A stretch of 64,000 nt of DNA from Nectonema munidae (taxonomy: Eukaryota > Nematomorpha > Nectonematoida > Nectonematidae), in the NCBI GenBank assembly GCA_030549495.1, contig JAUIRK010000771.1:33457-97456 (forward strand), given 5' to 3'. Of this stretch, positions 12,150-23,215 are shown one piece after another (position 1 is the stretch's first letter; each line of letters begins with the position of its first letter). Made by a program: the position numbers and the translations under genes. The notes under the pieces are model-generated. The model saw nothing but the letters and a program-made list of their open reading frames with translations, was not told the DNA's origin and made no database searches.

Positions 12150-13860
12150 GGACCAATAACTATTTTTCACATAAAACAAAGGAAAACCAATGTGTTTACT
12201 GTGTTCAGAGTCAGATGCTGTTATGAAAGAACATAATGTAAAAACACTAAATTTCCAAACACTTATCTCTTTATGATAATTTTCAAGGTGAACGTAGAAA
12301 ACAAAAAGTGGAAAAACTCATTAAAGATCGTCAAAAATGTGATCATACCGACAATATCATTTGTGCTAGTTATATTGTCAGTGAGATTGCAAAACATTCA
12401 AAAAATTATTCTGAGGGAGAATTTGTGAAAGAATGCCTACAAGCAGTGGTTGATATTTTGTGTCCAGTCACAAAAAAGAAATTGATAATATTAGTTTGTC
12501 TCGTAGAACTGTAACAAGGCGGATTGATGAACTTGCTAACAATATATAAAGTGTCTTGAAAGAACTTGCTTCGAAATTTAAGTATTTTTCCTTGGCTATT
12601 GATGAAAATGCTGACGTGGCAAATACAGCCCAACTTGCAGTTTTTGTACGTGGAATTGATGACGATTTCAATATCGCAGAAGAAATGCTTGGTCTTTAAG
12701 CCATGAAAGACACTATCACTGAAGAGGTTATTTTTCAAGAATTGAAAATGTTAATTGCTAAATTTAATCTCCATTTTGAATAACTTCATGGTTTAGCAAC
12801 AGATGGTGCCTCTGCAATGGTTGGTAATAAAGTTCGCTTAACTTCTAAAATTAAAAAGGAGTTATCTTCTATGAACATAGACACAAAAGATTTTTCGTGT
12901 TTCACTGCATAATTAACCAAGAGAATTTGTTTGCCAAGTCCCTCAAATTTTAACACGTCATGACTAGTGTAGTTTCGAGTATCAATTTTATAAAATCTCG
13001 AGCATTAAATCACCGCCAGTTTAAAGAATTTCTTGAGGATGTCGAGGCAGAATATGGAGATCTGGTTTACTACTGTGAGGTGCGATGGTTGAGCAAAGAA
13101 AAAGTGTTAAAATGATTTTCTTATCTTAGGAGTGATATTTTTAGGAAATGAAAGGCAAGTCTATTCCTGAATTAAGCGATGATAGCTGGATACGGGATCT
13201 CGCTTTTCTTGTTGACTTTACTTCATATCTGAATAACTTGAATTTAAAATTGCAAGGATAGGGCCAATTTGTTCATCAGTTATACAGTCATATTCGAACA
13301 TTCCAAAACAAAATTTAATAGTGGGAAAAACAGCTGAGAAATGGTAATACTTTCCAATTTTCTACATTGGATGAATCATTGCAAAGCAGAGTGCACTTCA
13401 TATGATGATGAGCTTATATCAATTCGAATTCATCAGTAGATTTCAATATTTCAGTTCACAAGGAACTAATCTACGTGTTTTCTATTCCACATTTGATGTC
13501 AATATTGAGGAAGCTCCAGAGGAACTGCAGATGGAATTGAATGAACTTAAAGGAAATGAAGATTTTAGACGAAAAATGAGAGGTTATTCTTTACGGGAGT
13601 TTTATAAAAATCTACCTAAAAAGCTTTCCACAGGATCACAGATTTTGCAAGAAAGAAAATGTCACTATTCCGGAGTACTTATATATGTATATATGCTGTT
13701 TACGAAAATAAAATATGCAAAATCATAAACAAGAGCAAGGCTGGAGGACATACACCTTGAAAATAACCTAGGAGTAGCCCCCTCCAGCATTTCACCAAAT
13801 ATTGAGACACTGGTAACTAAACACCAAGTTCAAATTTCTCATTAGAATGAGGTTTGTTAC
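12150..13860 (+). pseudogene. SCAND3/GTF2IRD2-like hAT transposase, broken (copy 1)
   Basis: Readable pieces in several frames follow the order of SCAND3/ZBED5/GTF2IRD2-type hAT transposases. They are a VKECLQAVVDILCP block (12308-12480), LSRRTVTRRIDELANNI, FSLAIDENADVANTAQLAVF (the DDE-region aspartate), LHGLATDGASAMVG, EVRWLSKEKVLK near 13,080, and a C-terminal stretch with PEELQMELNELKGNEDFR and SRARLEDIHLENNLGVAPSS ending near 13,860. In-frame stops and frame changes (for example after 12,480, at 12,548, 12,700 and 12,783) show it is dead. It probably belongs to an element bounded roughly by 11,346 and 16,110. Confidence 0.85.
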
Positions 13861-14349
13861 CATTTTTCTTACATATAGTTACAAGATTAATAAACAATAT
13901 GTTTCAGTAAATGATTTTTCTCATGTAATAATAATTCTACTAAACTATGTGTTTTAAGAAAAATATTCAATGAGGAACAAATGCAACAGTTGTAAACATG
14001 GCCACTATTAGAGTATATGTTATATTTTTGTTTGTGTATGTAAGTGTGTCTTTTAATAATTGTTGATGAATTTTCTGACATGATTTTTTTGACAATAATT
14101 TTCGATGAATTTTGGGCTATGAATATACCGGTCTAGTAGTAACTTACGACTATACTAATAACTTCATCATGTAGTGTAGTCAATCTGGATTTAAACTAAA
14201 GAACCTGCTTGAGTATCGTTAAAGTTGTTTCAATATATAGATAGTTTCATATAAAGCCTTGGCGTGTTATCGAGTACTTTGCTAAGAACTGGCATCAACT
14301 ATTTTTTCACAAGAAGTAAATTCACGTGGAAATGAATCCATATTTTTAC

Positions 14350-15535
14350 AGTATGGCTATGTGAATATGCCAGATTCTTTTGAAGATCGGCCATAATATA
14401 TGTTGAGCTGTAAAGCTCTCATGAAAGTGAAAAAGCCTTTCATTAATGAAAGGTCTTCTCGAAGCTTTTTTAACAAAAAGCAAACAATCTGAAGACTATG
14501 AACTTTGTTAAAACTGGATTTGCAACACAACTGGTAGTTGTTGTGAAACTTTGAAAGAAGTGGCATATCGAATAGCTCAATCATAATGGTAAAAAAATTA
14601 TGTGGCTTAGACCAAGCCAAATAGCTCAATAGTATTTAACTCTCCAAGATCACAATTGGCAAAAGGATAGAGGAACTCGCTGCTGGTATTCTATAACTTT
14701 TAGACGTATTATCAAGCTTCTATTCTAAATTTTTATTGATGGTTGATGAAAGAATTGTTATCGCATCCTATGCCACATTGAATAGGTTCACTAAATAAGT
14801 TTTTGAGAGTAGTATCAAGGAAGAAATGTTACCATCTGATGAATTTGCGTCAATTACAAACGGTTCAGATATCTTAACACAGTGGATGGGTTTCTAAAAA
14901 GGCAGATCTAGATTAGAGCATGAAAATTTACTGCAAATAACGAAGTTCGCTGGCTGTCACGTGAAAAAATCCTTGTTCGTTTTGCTGAACTCCGTGAATT
15001 ACTTCATTTATTTCTGCAAGGTATTATAAGTTACCTATCATCCATTATTAATCTGTTTACGATGAATTATGGGTCACAGGTTGGTGTTACCTACCTGATA
15101 ACTTTGTAGAAATAAATACAGGAAACTTAAAACCAAGGAAAACAGACCATGTTTTTGGAAATTTGGGAAAAGATCGCTCCCTTTGTGGAAAATTGCAACT
15201 ATACTTCAGACGTGTTGAAAATCCAGTTTTGCACAGATTTTTATATTGAATTCTGAAGATATTCACAGCCATATGACGATCTTCCTTGGCAAACAACAAT
15301 AGAAATTCAGACCAAAAAGTATTGAAAAAATCTCTTGAGGCTTAATCTGGTCTAGGCACCTCCCGGATATCTCATTTGCACGATATACCAACTCTAACAT
15401 CTCCAGGATTTTCTACCAATTATCTCCTCAAGCAAGCTTTTTGTACTGCTTTTGGAATGAAGACCAAGAAACCAGCCCAAGAATAGAAAAAAATTCACAG
15501 GCAATGTAAGCTCAACCCTCACACATAAGAACCAC
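14350..15535 (+). pseudogene. SCAND3/ZBED5-like hAT transposase, broken (copy 2)
   Basis: A second, more decayed relic follows copy 1 on the same strand. It shows KRIEELAAGI, FLLMVDERIVI, NEVRWLSREKILVRFAELRE (about 14,940-15,000), ENCNYTSDVLKIQFCTDF and IEFEDIHSHM. The VRWLSREK block is the clearest link to SCAND3/ZBED5-type transposases and differs enough from copy 1 to be another insertion or subfamily. Many stops and frame changes are present. The minus-strand frames at 14357-14629 and 15087-15299 are shadows. Confidence 0.7.
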
Positions 15536-16260
15536 ATGAAACATAAAATGATCGCTGATTAAAATGTATTATTATTGTTGTAGTGAATATTTTACATATA
15601 ATTCAGATCTTTATATCATATCATTTACATTTTTAAAGCTTAATTGTGTTAAAAAAAAATTTCACGTATTTTTTGTTTAAGCAGTGATTATAAAGATATC
15701 TCCAATTTTTTCATAAAAGGAAGGAAAGAAAGATTTAATTATAGAACAACAGAGTGGAAGAAGGAGTTAATCAAAGATGTCATTTTTGAATGTAAGAAAG
15801 GAGTTTTGATTTTACTTCTCACATGCTTACACTTTAATGGACCAAAAGAGGATCGACAATTGATATTTTAGATTTAAAAAATAAACAGAAATAAGTTAAA
15901 GCAGTTAACCTCAACGTAGTCCAAGTTGGCAACCAGTTGTCCATAGAGAATTAGTATCCATAAAAAAATTGTAGCTAATAAAATATTGTTTTTAATTACG
16001 CACATGGCCGTTATATTTGAAAATTAAGCAGGTAATATGCAGTTTTCTATTTTTTTTATTCATGTAAAAAGTGGTCCGTGGAGAGGGTATAACTTCGAAC
16101 AGCGTTGAACTTTGGATAACAAGTGGAATAAATTTTTTAAACTACGTATTAAAAATAATTCACAACTCACTCTTGTCTTCCCCATGTCGTGGACCTACCA
16201 TTTTATTATAAACTCCAAAACCTTTAATAGATCTATACCCAATATTGTTTGATATTTCAA

Positions 16261-16470
16261 CAGGGCCGGCCTTAGGCCACTGCAACCTATGCGGCCGCAG
16301 TGGGCCTCGCGCTTCTCATTTTTCATTTTGATGATATATTGTATGATTTCGCTAAATGCAAGGTTCGCAAAGTAAAGTTACCTTTGTTTTTTTTCAAAAT
16401 CTTATTTCTCACTTTTAATCTTTTCCTGCCCACACTGGGCCCTGCGCAATCCATTTTGCATAGGGCCATG
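16261..16470. mobile_element. Short hAT MITE with perfect 8-bp target duplication
   Basis: It starts CAGGGCCGGCCTTAGGCC, a very common hAT terminus, and ends TAGGGCCATG. Identical 8-bp repeats TATTTCAA lie on both sides (16253-16260 and 16471-16478). At 210 bp it has no coding capacity. The frame that reads through 16300-16485 is not a gene. Confidence 0.8.
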
Positions 16471-16819
16471 TATTTCAATTCATAAAAAAATGTATATTCT
16501 TTTTTTTCATATCAGTTTTAAGAATGTCTGAACCAACTGCTAAAAAGGCAAAACTGAGGATGTACATAGATTTTATTACCTTTTGATTTATATTTGTAGG
16601 TTCAAAACCTATGTGTCTTGAATGTTGTTTTGTCTTGACAAATGATTTTATGAAGAAAGCTGAAAGAGAATCAGAAAACAGCTTTCTTCGTCTGTTATTA
16701 ATTATATTTAGTATTTTGTACATAAGCCAGTCAAATTATCTGATTTTTGTCTGGAATAGAACAAAAGCAAAGACACTTAAGCCAAGTTATTTGATTTATG
16801 AATTACTTTTCTGAAAATC

Positions 16820-16945
16820 AATTAAACGTGTCAAGAAAATATATTAAACCTGTCAATCAATATTAAATATATAAATCTGAATAAAAATTTTACTTGCACT
16901 CAAAATTCGCTCAAAATATTTCATTTGTCAGTAAATTAGATCTCT
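16820..16945 (+). repeat. Dispersed repeat family, upstream block
   Basis: The block holds 'cctgtcaatcaatatt' and the 30-base stretch 16,911-16,940 that recurs almost unchanged at 28,143-28,171 ('catttgtcagtaaattag' in both apart from one base). Its place upstream of copy 1, as the matching block lies upstream of copy 2, suggests that both belong to one element of 1.4-2 kb. Confidence 0.6.
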
Positions 16946-17149
16946 CGATCAAGACCTCCATCATTTTGTCTACAAATTCGTTATCGTTTGGCAGTTTTTC
17001 TTCTAAACTTTATACAATATCTAATTTTACTATTCATTCTATGATGATTCTTTCTTGATAGCTCTTTTTTCATTAGAAATTTATTTTTTGCAATCTGTGT
17101 TCGAAAAAACTAAGGATTAATTTTGAACAAATTTTTTTCGCTCTCAAGC

Positions 17150-17342
17150 TGACGCTTCAGTGGGTCGCGTGAAAAATAAAATGGGTCATGACAAAAAAGA
17201 AAGGACATATAAATAGTCGATGCTGAATAAATTAACCTAGTGAACAGAGTTTGTCTTATTACACGTAAGTATTATGGGTCGCGATGCAAACTGTGGTTCT
17301 TGCTATGGGTCGCAGTAAAAAAAGTTTGAAAAAGGCTGACTA
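17150..17342. mobile_element. hAT terminal remnant
   Basis: Repeated 'tgggtcgc' phrases and the end AAAAAAAGTTTGAAAAAGGC match the subterminal and terminal sequence of common hAT elements (GGGTCGC...AAAAGTTTGAGAACCACTG). It is decayed and has no clear partner or target duplication. Confidence 0.4.
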
Positions 17343-17933
17343 AAGGACTCTTGCTTTCAGGCAAAAGGAAAAAGATGGACACATTCAATTTAAAATTATC
17401 TTGATAGTGACTAAATCTTCACATATTTGTATTTGAGACTGTTTTGATAACTAACATATTCAAATTTTTAGATTTCACCCATCTTAGTGAAATGATAACT
17501 ATAATCTTAGCTGAGAAGCTATAAATTTAAAGATTTTCATTTCCAAAATAGGGATTTCTTTTTCACAGCCAAAATTTTTTTCAAAGCATCCGATATTAGA
17601 CAATTACACCACCTCCTAGTTCATTGGAACATGGTAGATCTTCCATTTGGCCTAGATGCCTTTTTTGAAATTATCTCTTTTCATCACACAATCTTTTCCG
17701 ATTATTTATTAAGTTGCTTTCTTGGCTCATAATAATCTTCAAAAATTTTATAATACTTTTTTTAAATAAATATTTCATCATCAACATGTTTGAAGAAAGT
17801 ATTTTGCCAAATTATATTTTTACTATATAGAAAATATATTACAATTTCGACTGATATTTAAAAAATTAATTTAATTGTAATAATTTTTATATCGTACAAT
17901 TTTTGCGTTCCGGGCAAATCGTATTTTACAATA

Positions 17934-18570
17934 GTATGGTTGATTTGGTATAAAAACATATATTTGATGTAAAATTAGAGAGAATATTTTTGGAGATAGT
18001 TTTCAGACCTAAACCGCAATTTGATTGACACTGACAGATATTTAAATTCTCTAAATGCGAAAACTGAGTCCAGAAATGAAACCAACATGATCGAATTAAA
18101 ATATATATTTTATATAAAATTAGAATCAAAATATTTGGAGACAAATTTTAGAAGTAAGCTGCAAATTTGATTAACACTTATAGGCTTTTCAAATCCTAAA
18201 TGAAAAACTGAGTCCATAAATTAAGCTAGCATGTTTGATTTGGTATAAAAATATATATATTTTATATAAAATTTGAGGTAATATTTTTGAAGACAATTTT
18301 CAGATGTAAACCGCAAATTTTATTAATACTGTCAGATATTTTCAAACCTTAAATCCAAAATCTGAGTCCAGAAATAAAACTAGCATGGTTGATTTGGTAT
18401 AAAAATATATATTTCATGTTAAATTTGAATAAATGCTTTTGGAGACAATTTTTAGAAGTAAGCTGCAAATTTGATTAATATTTATATGTATTTTCACTTG
18501 CTAAATGTAAAAAATGAGTCGAGAAATGAAACCGGCATGGTCGATTTGGTATAAAAAATATAATTTATGT
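17934..18570. repeat. Tandem array of about 150-bp units, roughly 4.2 copies
   Basis: The phrase 'catggttgatttggtataaa' or a close variant recurs at 17935, 18086, 18230, 18384 and 18536, giving unit lengths of 151, 144, 154 and 152. Each unit also contains 'ctgagtccagaaat', a 'ttggagacaatttt' block and a 'gcaaatttgatta' block in the same order. Units differ by scattered substitutions and small length changes, so the array is old. It has no coding potential. Confidence 0.88.
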
Positions 18571-18714
18571 TTAATTTAAAGATATATTTTATTAGATATA
18601 TTTCTCATCAATCAAAATTTTAATTGACATTTTCTTAAAAGTAGTTATAATTATTATTATTGAAAAAATTAAATATATTAAGTGTTATGCGTTTAAACTG
18701 TATATAATTATAAA

Positions 18715-18915
18715 TTTTCAAGGTAGTATATAACATAGAACCTAAGTTTAGAGATAATGCCAAAATTTTGCTTAAAAATTTTAATTTTTGATATTGATTG
18801 ACAATTTTTGACATGAAACGGTCATACAACTACCATGAAAATGGTACCAAAAGATGCAGCTAGAGATTTTAATTTTTTGTAAAACGGGATATTTTCCTCG
18901 CCCTACAGCACTAAT
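18715..18915 (+). repeat. Dispersed repeat family, copy 1 (3' part)
   Basis: This block contains 'gattgacaatttttgacatg', 'caactaccatgaaaat', 'ccaaaagatgcagcta' and 'ctaatagggtaaa'. The same ordered phrases occur at 28,970-29,275 on the same strand and at 62,975-63,195 on the opposite strand. It lies immediately downstream of the 150-bp tandem array. Confidence 0.8.
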
Positions 18916-19740
18916 AGGGTAAAGATATAGAAATAATTTGAATAAATTTGGGAGGTATAAGTTTCCTATTAAAATATTTTAAAATTATCTGGAAAGCAAG
19001 AGTACTACAAAGCTTCATTCAAGGATATTTAAAGTTTATCAAGGTTTATTTGGAGAAAACTAAATTCCTTAAATAAAGAGAAAAACAGTACTTTTTTTAG
19101 AGAAAAAAAGAGTGGTGAAATGATTAAGGATAATGAATTGATACTGGGATTTGTTATTGAAACATTTTTATAGGGTTTTAAGTAATACTGCTTAAAATTA
19201 ACTCGATATGAATAATTTCTGTATTCCTAGCTTTCGATTTAGATGGGTGTCTTGCAATGATATTTTAAAGGTTATTTTTGCTTAGGACATTTGAGGCCAT
19301 GGATTTTTATAAACTTTGTACACATGTTAAATATATAGATTGTTTTTTAGTAAAACAATCAACTTTTCTTCAATGAAATGATCAAAAAGGCACATTATTC
19401 TTCCTCCTTAAAAGTTTGTAAATTGATAACTGTTCATAAAAAAGGTGATACTTTTAAAATCTCTCTCTAGACTAATATCCATTTATCCCGGAATTTTTAA
19501 CACCCTTGAAAATAACTTTTTGAATTTACACTCTTTGGATATAGCAGAAATCACTTGATTAAAGAATTGCACGCCCATATAATTATCAAGGGTGTTTTAA
19601 ATAAACGTTCTGATTGTGTATCTGTGTTCAAGCAGTCACTAAGGTGTAGGTGAGGTTACCTGTGCCGCTTCTAAATTTTCTAAAGATAGAAAGTCACTGA
19701 ACATAATTTGTGTCATTACCCCATCTTACTTAGATAAAGT

Positions 19741-20195
19741 CAGTAGTGGGATTCAAATTATTTGTCAGCCGATTCTGTTACAAAAAAGTCCAATTTGTCA
19801 GCAAATATACTGTTCTAAAGACTTAACTCTTAAAAAGAATCGGCTGATGTTTCAAAATTTATATTCACAGTATCTCCGATAATTATTTAAAATACCTTGA
19901 ACGTAAATGATAGTCAAAATCTAGATATTATATAAGATATGTTGGTCATTAACCAGTTAATAACGTAAATGTACAGAGAAAATAAGCACGATTACACGTG
20001 GTAACAAACCTAGTCACCACTTGTATAAATAAACTATGCACTAAATCACTAACGAAACGTACCGTCCCAACGATTTTGGTTCATTTCAGATGAAAGGCAG
20101 AAGACTACGACAGCAACTAGCCGGTTCTGCGAACTCACAAAATTCCGTGAGACGGTTCTAACGAACAGGTGCGAACTGGCTGAATCCCACCACTG
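19741..20195. mobile_element. hAT MITE with perfect 8-bp target duplication
   Basis: It begins CAGTAGTGGGATTCAAATTA and ends GGCTGAATCCCACCACTG, the inverse of the common hAT end CAGTGGTGGGATTCAGCC. The flanks are identical, GATAAAGT at 19733-19740 and 20196-20203. It is 455 bp, noncoding and clearly a complete nonautonomous copy. Confidence 0.88.
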
Positions 20196-20629
20196 GATAA
20201 AGTGGTTACTTTATTTTAAAGTGAAAGTCGATGAATAAAATTTTAATCGATTCAAATATAAATTTTTATTAAAAAAGACTATTTTAAAATAGTTTATAAA
20301 TAAATTACAGAATAAAAAAAAATTGTGCTCCACCCGACCCTAAAAAACCTTCTAGAAGTGCATTTTAATTAGTGAATCATTCTAAGCTTCTTTTGAAACA
20401 TAAAAAGAATGTTTTTGGTTGTTCGCTGTTAATTTGATTTTTCTTTCCACGAAAATAGATTTCTTAAAGTAGAGGTAAATAAAAAGACATCGAGATTTGA
20501 ATGTTTTAAAAGAATATGTGTAATTTTGGGACTACATTAAGATTTTTTATTTTCTTCCGATCATGCAAACCACTTATTACTTCGTTCTCAGGTATCTATA
20601 TCACTTTCCATGATTCATAACCCTTCCTT

Positions 20630-23208
20630 CCCAGAAATAACCCCTAAAAAATCACTCAAACAATCGATAGCCTAAATTCTAGATCTTCTCCTAGTTTCGA
20701 TCTCATTTCTCCTCTACATATCCAGAGATCATTTCATCTTTATAGTAAACACCTAACGTTAATTTTCAACTCTATTCTTTCTCTTTCTCACTTTCCTGCC
20801 ATTTGGAAAATAGGTCGCCTAATCTTTATTCCCAAACCACAAAAAGATCTAAACATCTCTTCAAACTGGCGCCCTATTGCAATTCTTCCTGCTCTAAGTA
20901 AAATTTTCGAAAAAATTATCAGACATCGACTTATTTTTCATATTTACTCTCAAAATCTCATTAATGATCTACAATGTTTTTACCTTCCGTTAAGAAATAG
21001 TGAATCTGCCCTCTCTAACTTCTCTACCTTTATTGAAAAATCTATTCAAAAAAAAGTATTGTCCTCAATTTTTCTAGATATATCCAATGCGTTTGCACAA
21101 TGCCTGGCACCCAGCTATTCTATCTAACCTTCTTTCTAAAAACTATCCAAAGTACCTCATCAAATTTATCTCTAATTACCTGAAAAATAGGCAACTCATT
21201 TTCAAGTATAAATCTTTGTCAGCTATTCATTCTCTCTCTTTGTCGACTCCGCAAGGTGGTTGACTCTCCGACATTGTTTGGATTGTCCTAATCAATCCAA
21301 TTCTCGAGTTCATTCGGTCAAATACCGACTTTGCCAAATGTTACTCCGACGACATCGTATTTTCATTATCCAGCGAATCTCATGATACAAATATAAACAG
21401 AACTTCGGCTTTTTTTAAACCGTCGATCAAATTTTCCAATTTATACAAAATTTCTTTTAACTCATCAAAACCCACTTTAATCCACTTCCCCCGCAAAACG
21501 GCTCACATCTTGGCCTTGAACTCGATTCCTCTTTTATATCACCTTCATTTTCAGTTAAGTACCTCTGGTTGACGTTTCAATCCAATCTACGTTGGATAAA
21601 GCACTTTAAAAATGTATACAAAAAACTCTGCTTTATACTTTCCTATTCAAAGAAATCCATCGCTTATAAATGGAGCTCATCTGTTTCACATTCACGTTCT
21701 ATCTATTCTGGTATTGTCCTTCCCATCATTAAATATGGAATCTTATCTTGTGGTTTAGCTCTCCTCCATCCATCTTCGATTCATCTCCTCTCCAAAATTA
21801 ATCGATTCTGTCTTCTCTTTATATCTAAGGCATTCCGATCTACTTCAACGAGTTCCGTTAAAATTCTCCTTAACATGACACCTCTTCATCTTCCACTAAT
21901 AAGATTTTACTTAAAAGATTTCTATCATGTATAAATCCTCCTCTTCTGACTTCTCATAGTTTCTCTCTTAATACACCTTCTTTTAATTTCTTTAATTCCT
22001 TAATCTCCTCCTTCGCTCCTCACATTACACCTCTCCTTATCCATCCTCACATTCCATCAATAACATTAACTCATCCCTCTTCTCCTCTCCCATACTCACC
22101 CAATACTTGCAGCAATATTAAATCGGCCAAGTATTCTATCTATAAATCTCGTATTAGTCCACAAGTTTTACGAGTTTTTTGAGATACTTCGAAGTCATCT
22201 CACCATTGCTCAATAGCATTTGCCATTTTCGTGCGGCTTTCAATTACTCCTATTTACAAATTTCAAGCCTCTATTGATCCTTTATACTCCAATTCAGAAG
22301 CTGAATCTATTGCCATCCTCTCTGTCTGTAACTTCTTACTTTCTAATATAGAGTACTTTTATTGCGTCAAACATTTAAGCTTTTTCACAAATTCTTGAAA
22401 CACAATTAATTATCTTAACCTCCATGCGAAAGTGCCGTATTTCATATCCTTTATTTATCCGAAACTTATTCTATTGTCAAACAATTTCTCTATAAGCGTC
22501 AATTGTTGCCCATCCCACACTGATATTTATTAAAACTGCTTTGTAGACCTATTAGCCAAGAAAGCAAGTAATCTCCCCACTGTTTTTTCGTTTTCTATTA
22601 ACTTCAAAGCTTTCAATTCTTCATCAATCGACCACATTTATAGAATGTGTAACTTGGAAAACATTTCTTCTAAATCCCGCTCTACCTCCTTCTTTTCCAA
22701 TCTCCACGCAATTCATTCTACATGGATCCAAAATAACTTAAAATTAACTCGACCTCTCATAAGATGGCTCTCGAGTCATCTTTCTTGTAAACTATATTTA
22801 TTTCAACGGAATATTTCGAAAGATTCTTTATGTCGACCGTGTCACGAAAGTTCAGAGTCACCCTTCCTCCTTATATTCTCGTGTCAATGTACTCACTTAA
22901 CCTACGAAGATAATTCAATAACTCTCTACTCGACCTCATTTATTACCCAACCCTTCTCGCTAAACTGAATAAGTTAATTCATATTATTGAATCTCGAATT
23001 ACTATCCTGCCGACAAATTATCCATCCTAATATTGAAACATTTCTGTTTTACCCAGCTTCATATATAATATTTGTTTGATCCTACTCTTTTTATTTTCTT
23101 GTTTAAGAATTTAACTCATTCCAGCTTCTCAATTTACAAGAAACACAGCACTGCAAGCATATGGATTCAGTTCGGATTGTGCTTCGAAATCTCATTACCT
23201 ACCTACCC
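20630..23208 (+). mobile_element. LINE with reverse transcriptase and RNase H-like parts, degenerate
   Basis: A 5'-truncated non-LTR retrotransposon. The first recognisable block is WRPIAILPALSKIFEKIIRH near 20,870. It is followed by LRNSESALSNFSTFIEKSIQ, SSIFLDISNAF, LSTPQGG and CYSDDIVFS (the YxDD catalytic box, near 21,340). A thumb and connection region spans 21,569-21,934. An RNase H-like stretch with CSIAFAIF, FQASIDPLYSNSEAESIAIL lies near 22,200-22,320. A cysteine/histidine segment CRPCHESSESPFLLIF sits near 22,840. Frames change several times and stops occur, so it is inactive. The RNase H-like piece suggests the I/R1/LOA side of the LINE tree. The 3' tail at 23,171-23,208 ends in TACC repeats. 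Confidence 0.88.
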
Positions 23209-23215
23209 TAATTAA

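Larger units (their letters stand above)
11346..16110 (+). mobile_element. Probable outer limits of a SCAND3-like hAT element pair
   Basis: A GGCCCACGGAGAGC-type block at 11,346-11,405 and GTGGTCCGTGGAGAGGG at 16,070-16,090 look like the inner-end sequence of ZBED/SCAND3-type hAT elements, where 'gcggcccacgg' runs are usual. Both transposase relics lie between them. I found no clean target duplication, so whether this is one nested insertion or two neighbours is unresolved. Confidence 0.35.

Noticed and set aside
14357-14629. 90-codon minus-strand open frame
   Set aside because: Shadow of the plus-strand SCAND3-like transposase relic.
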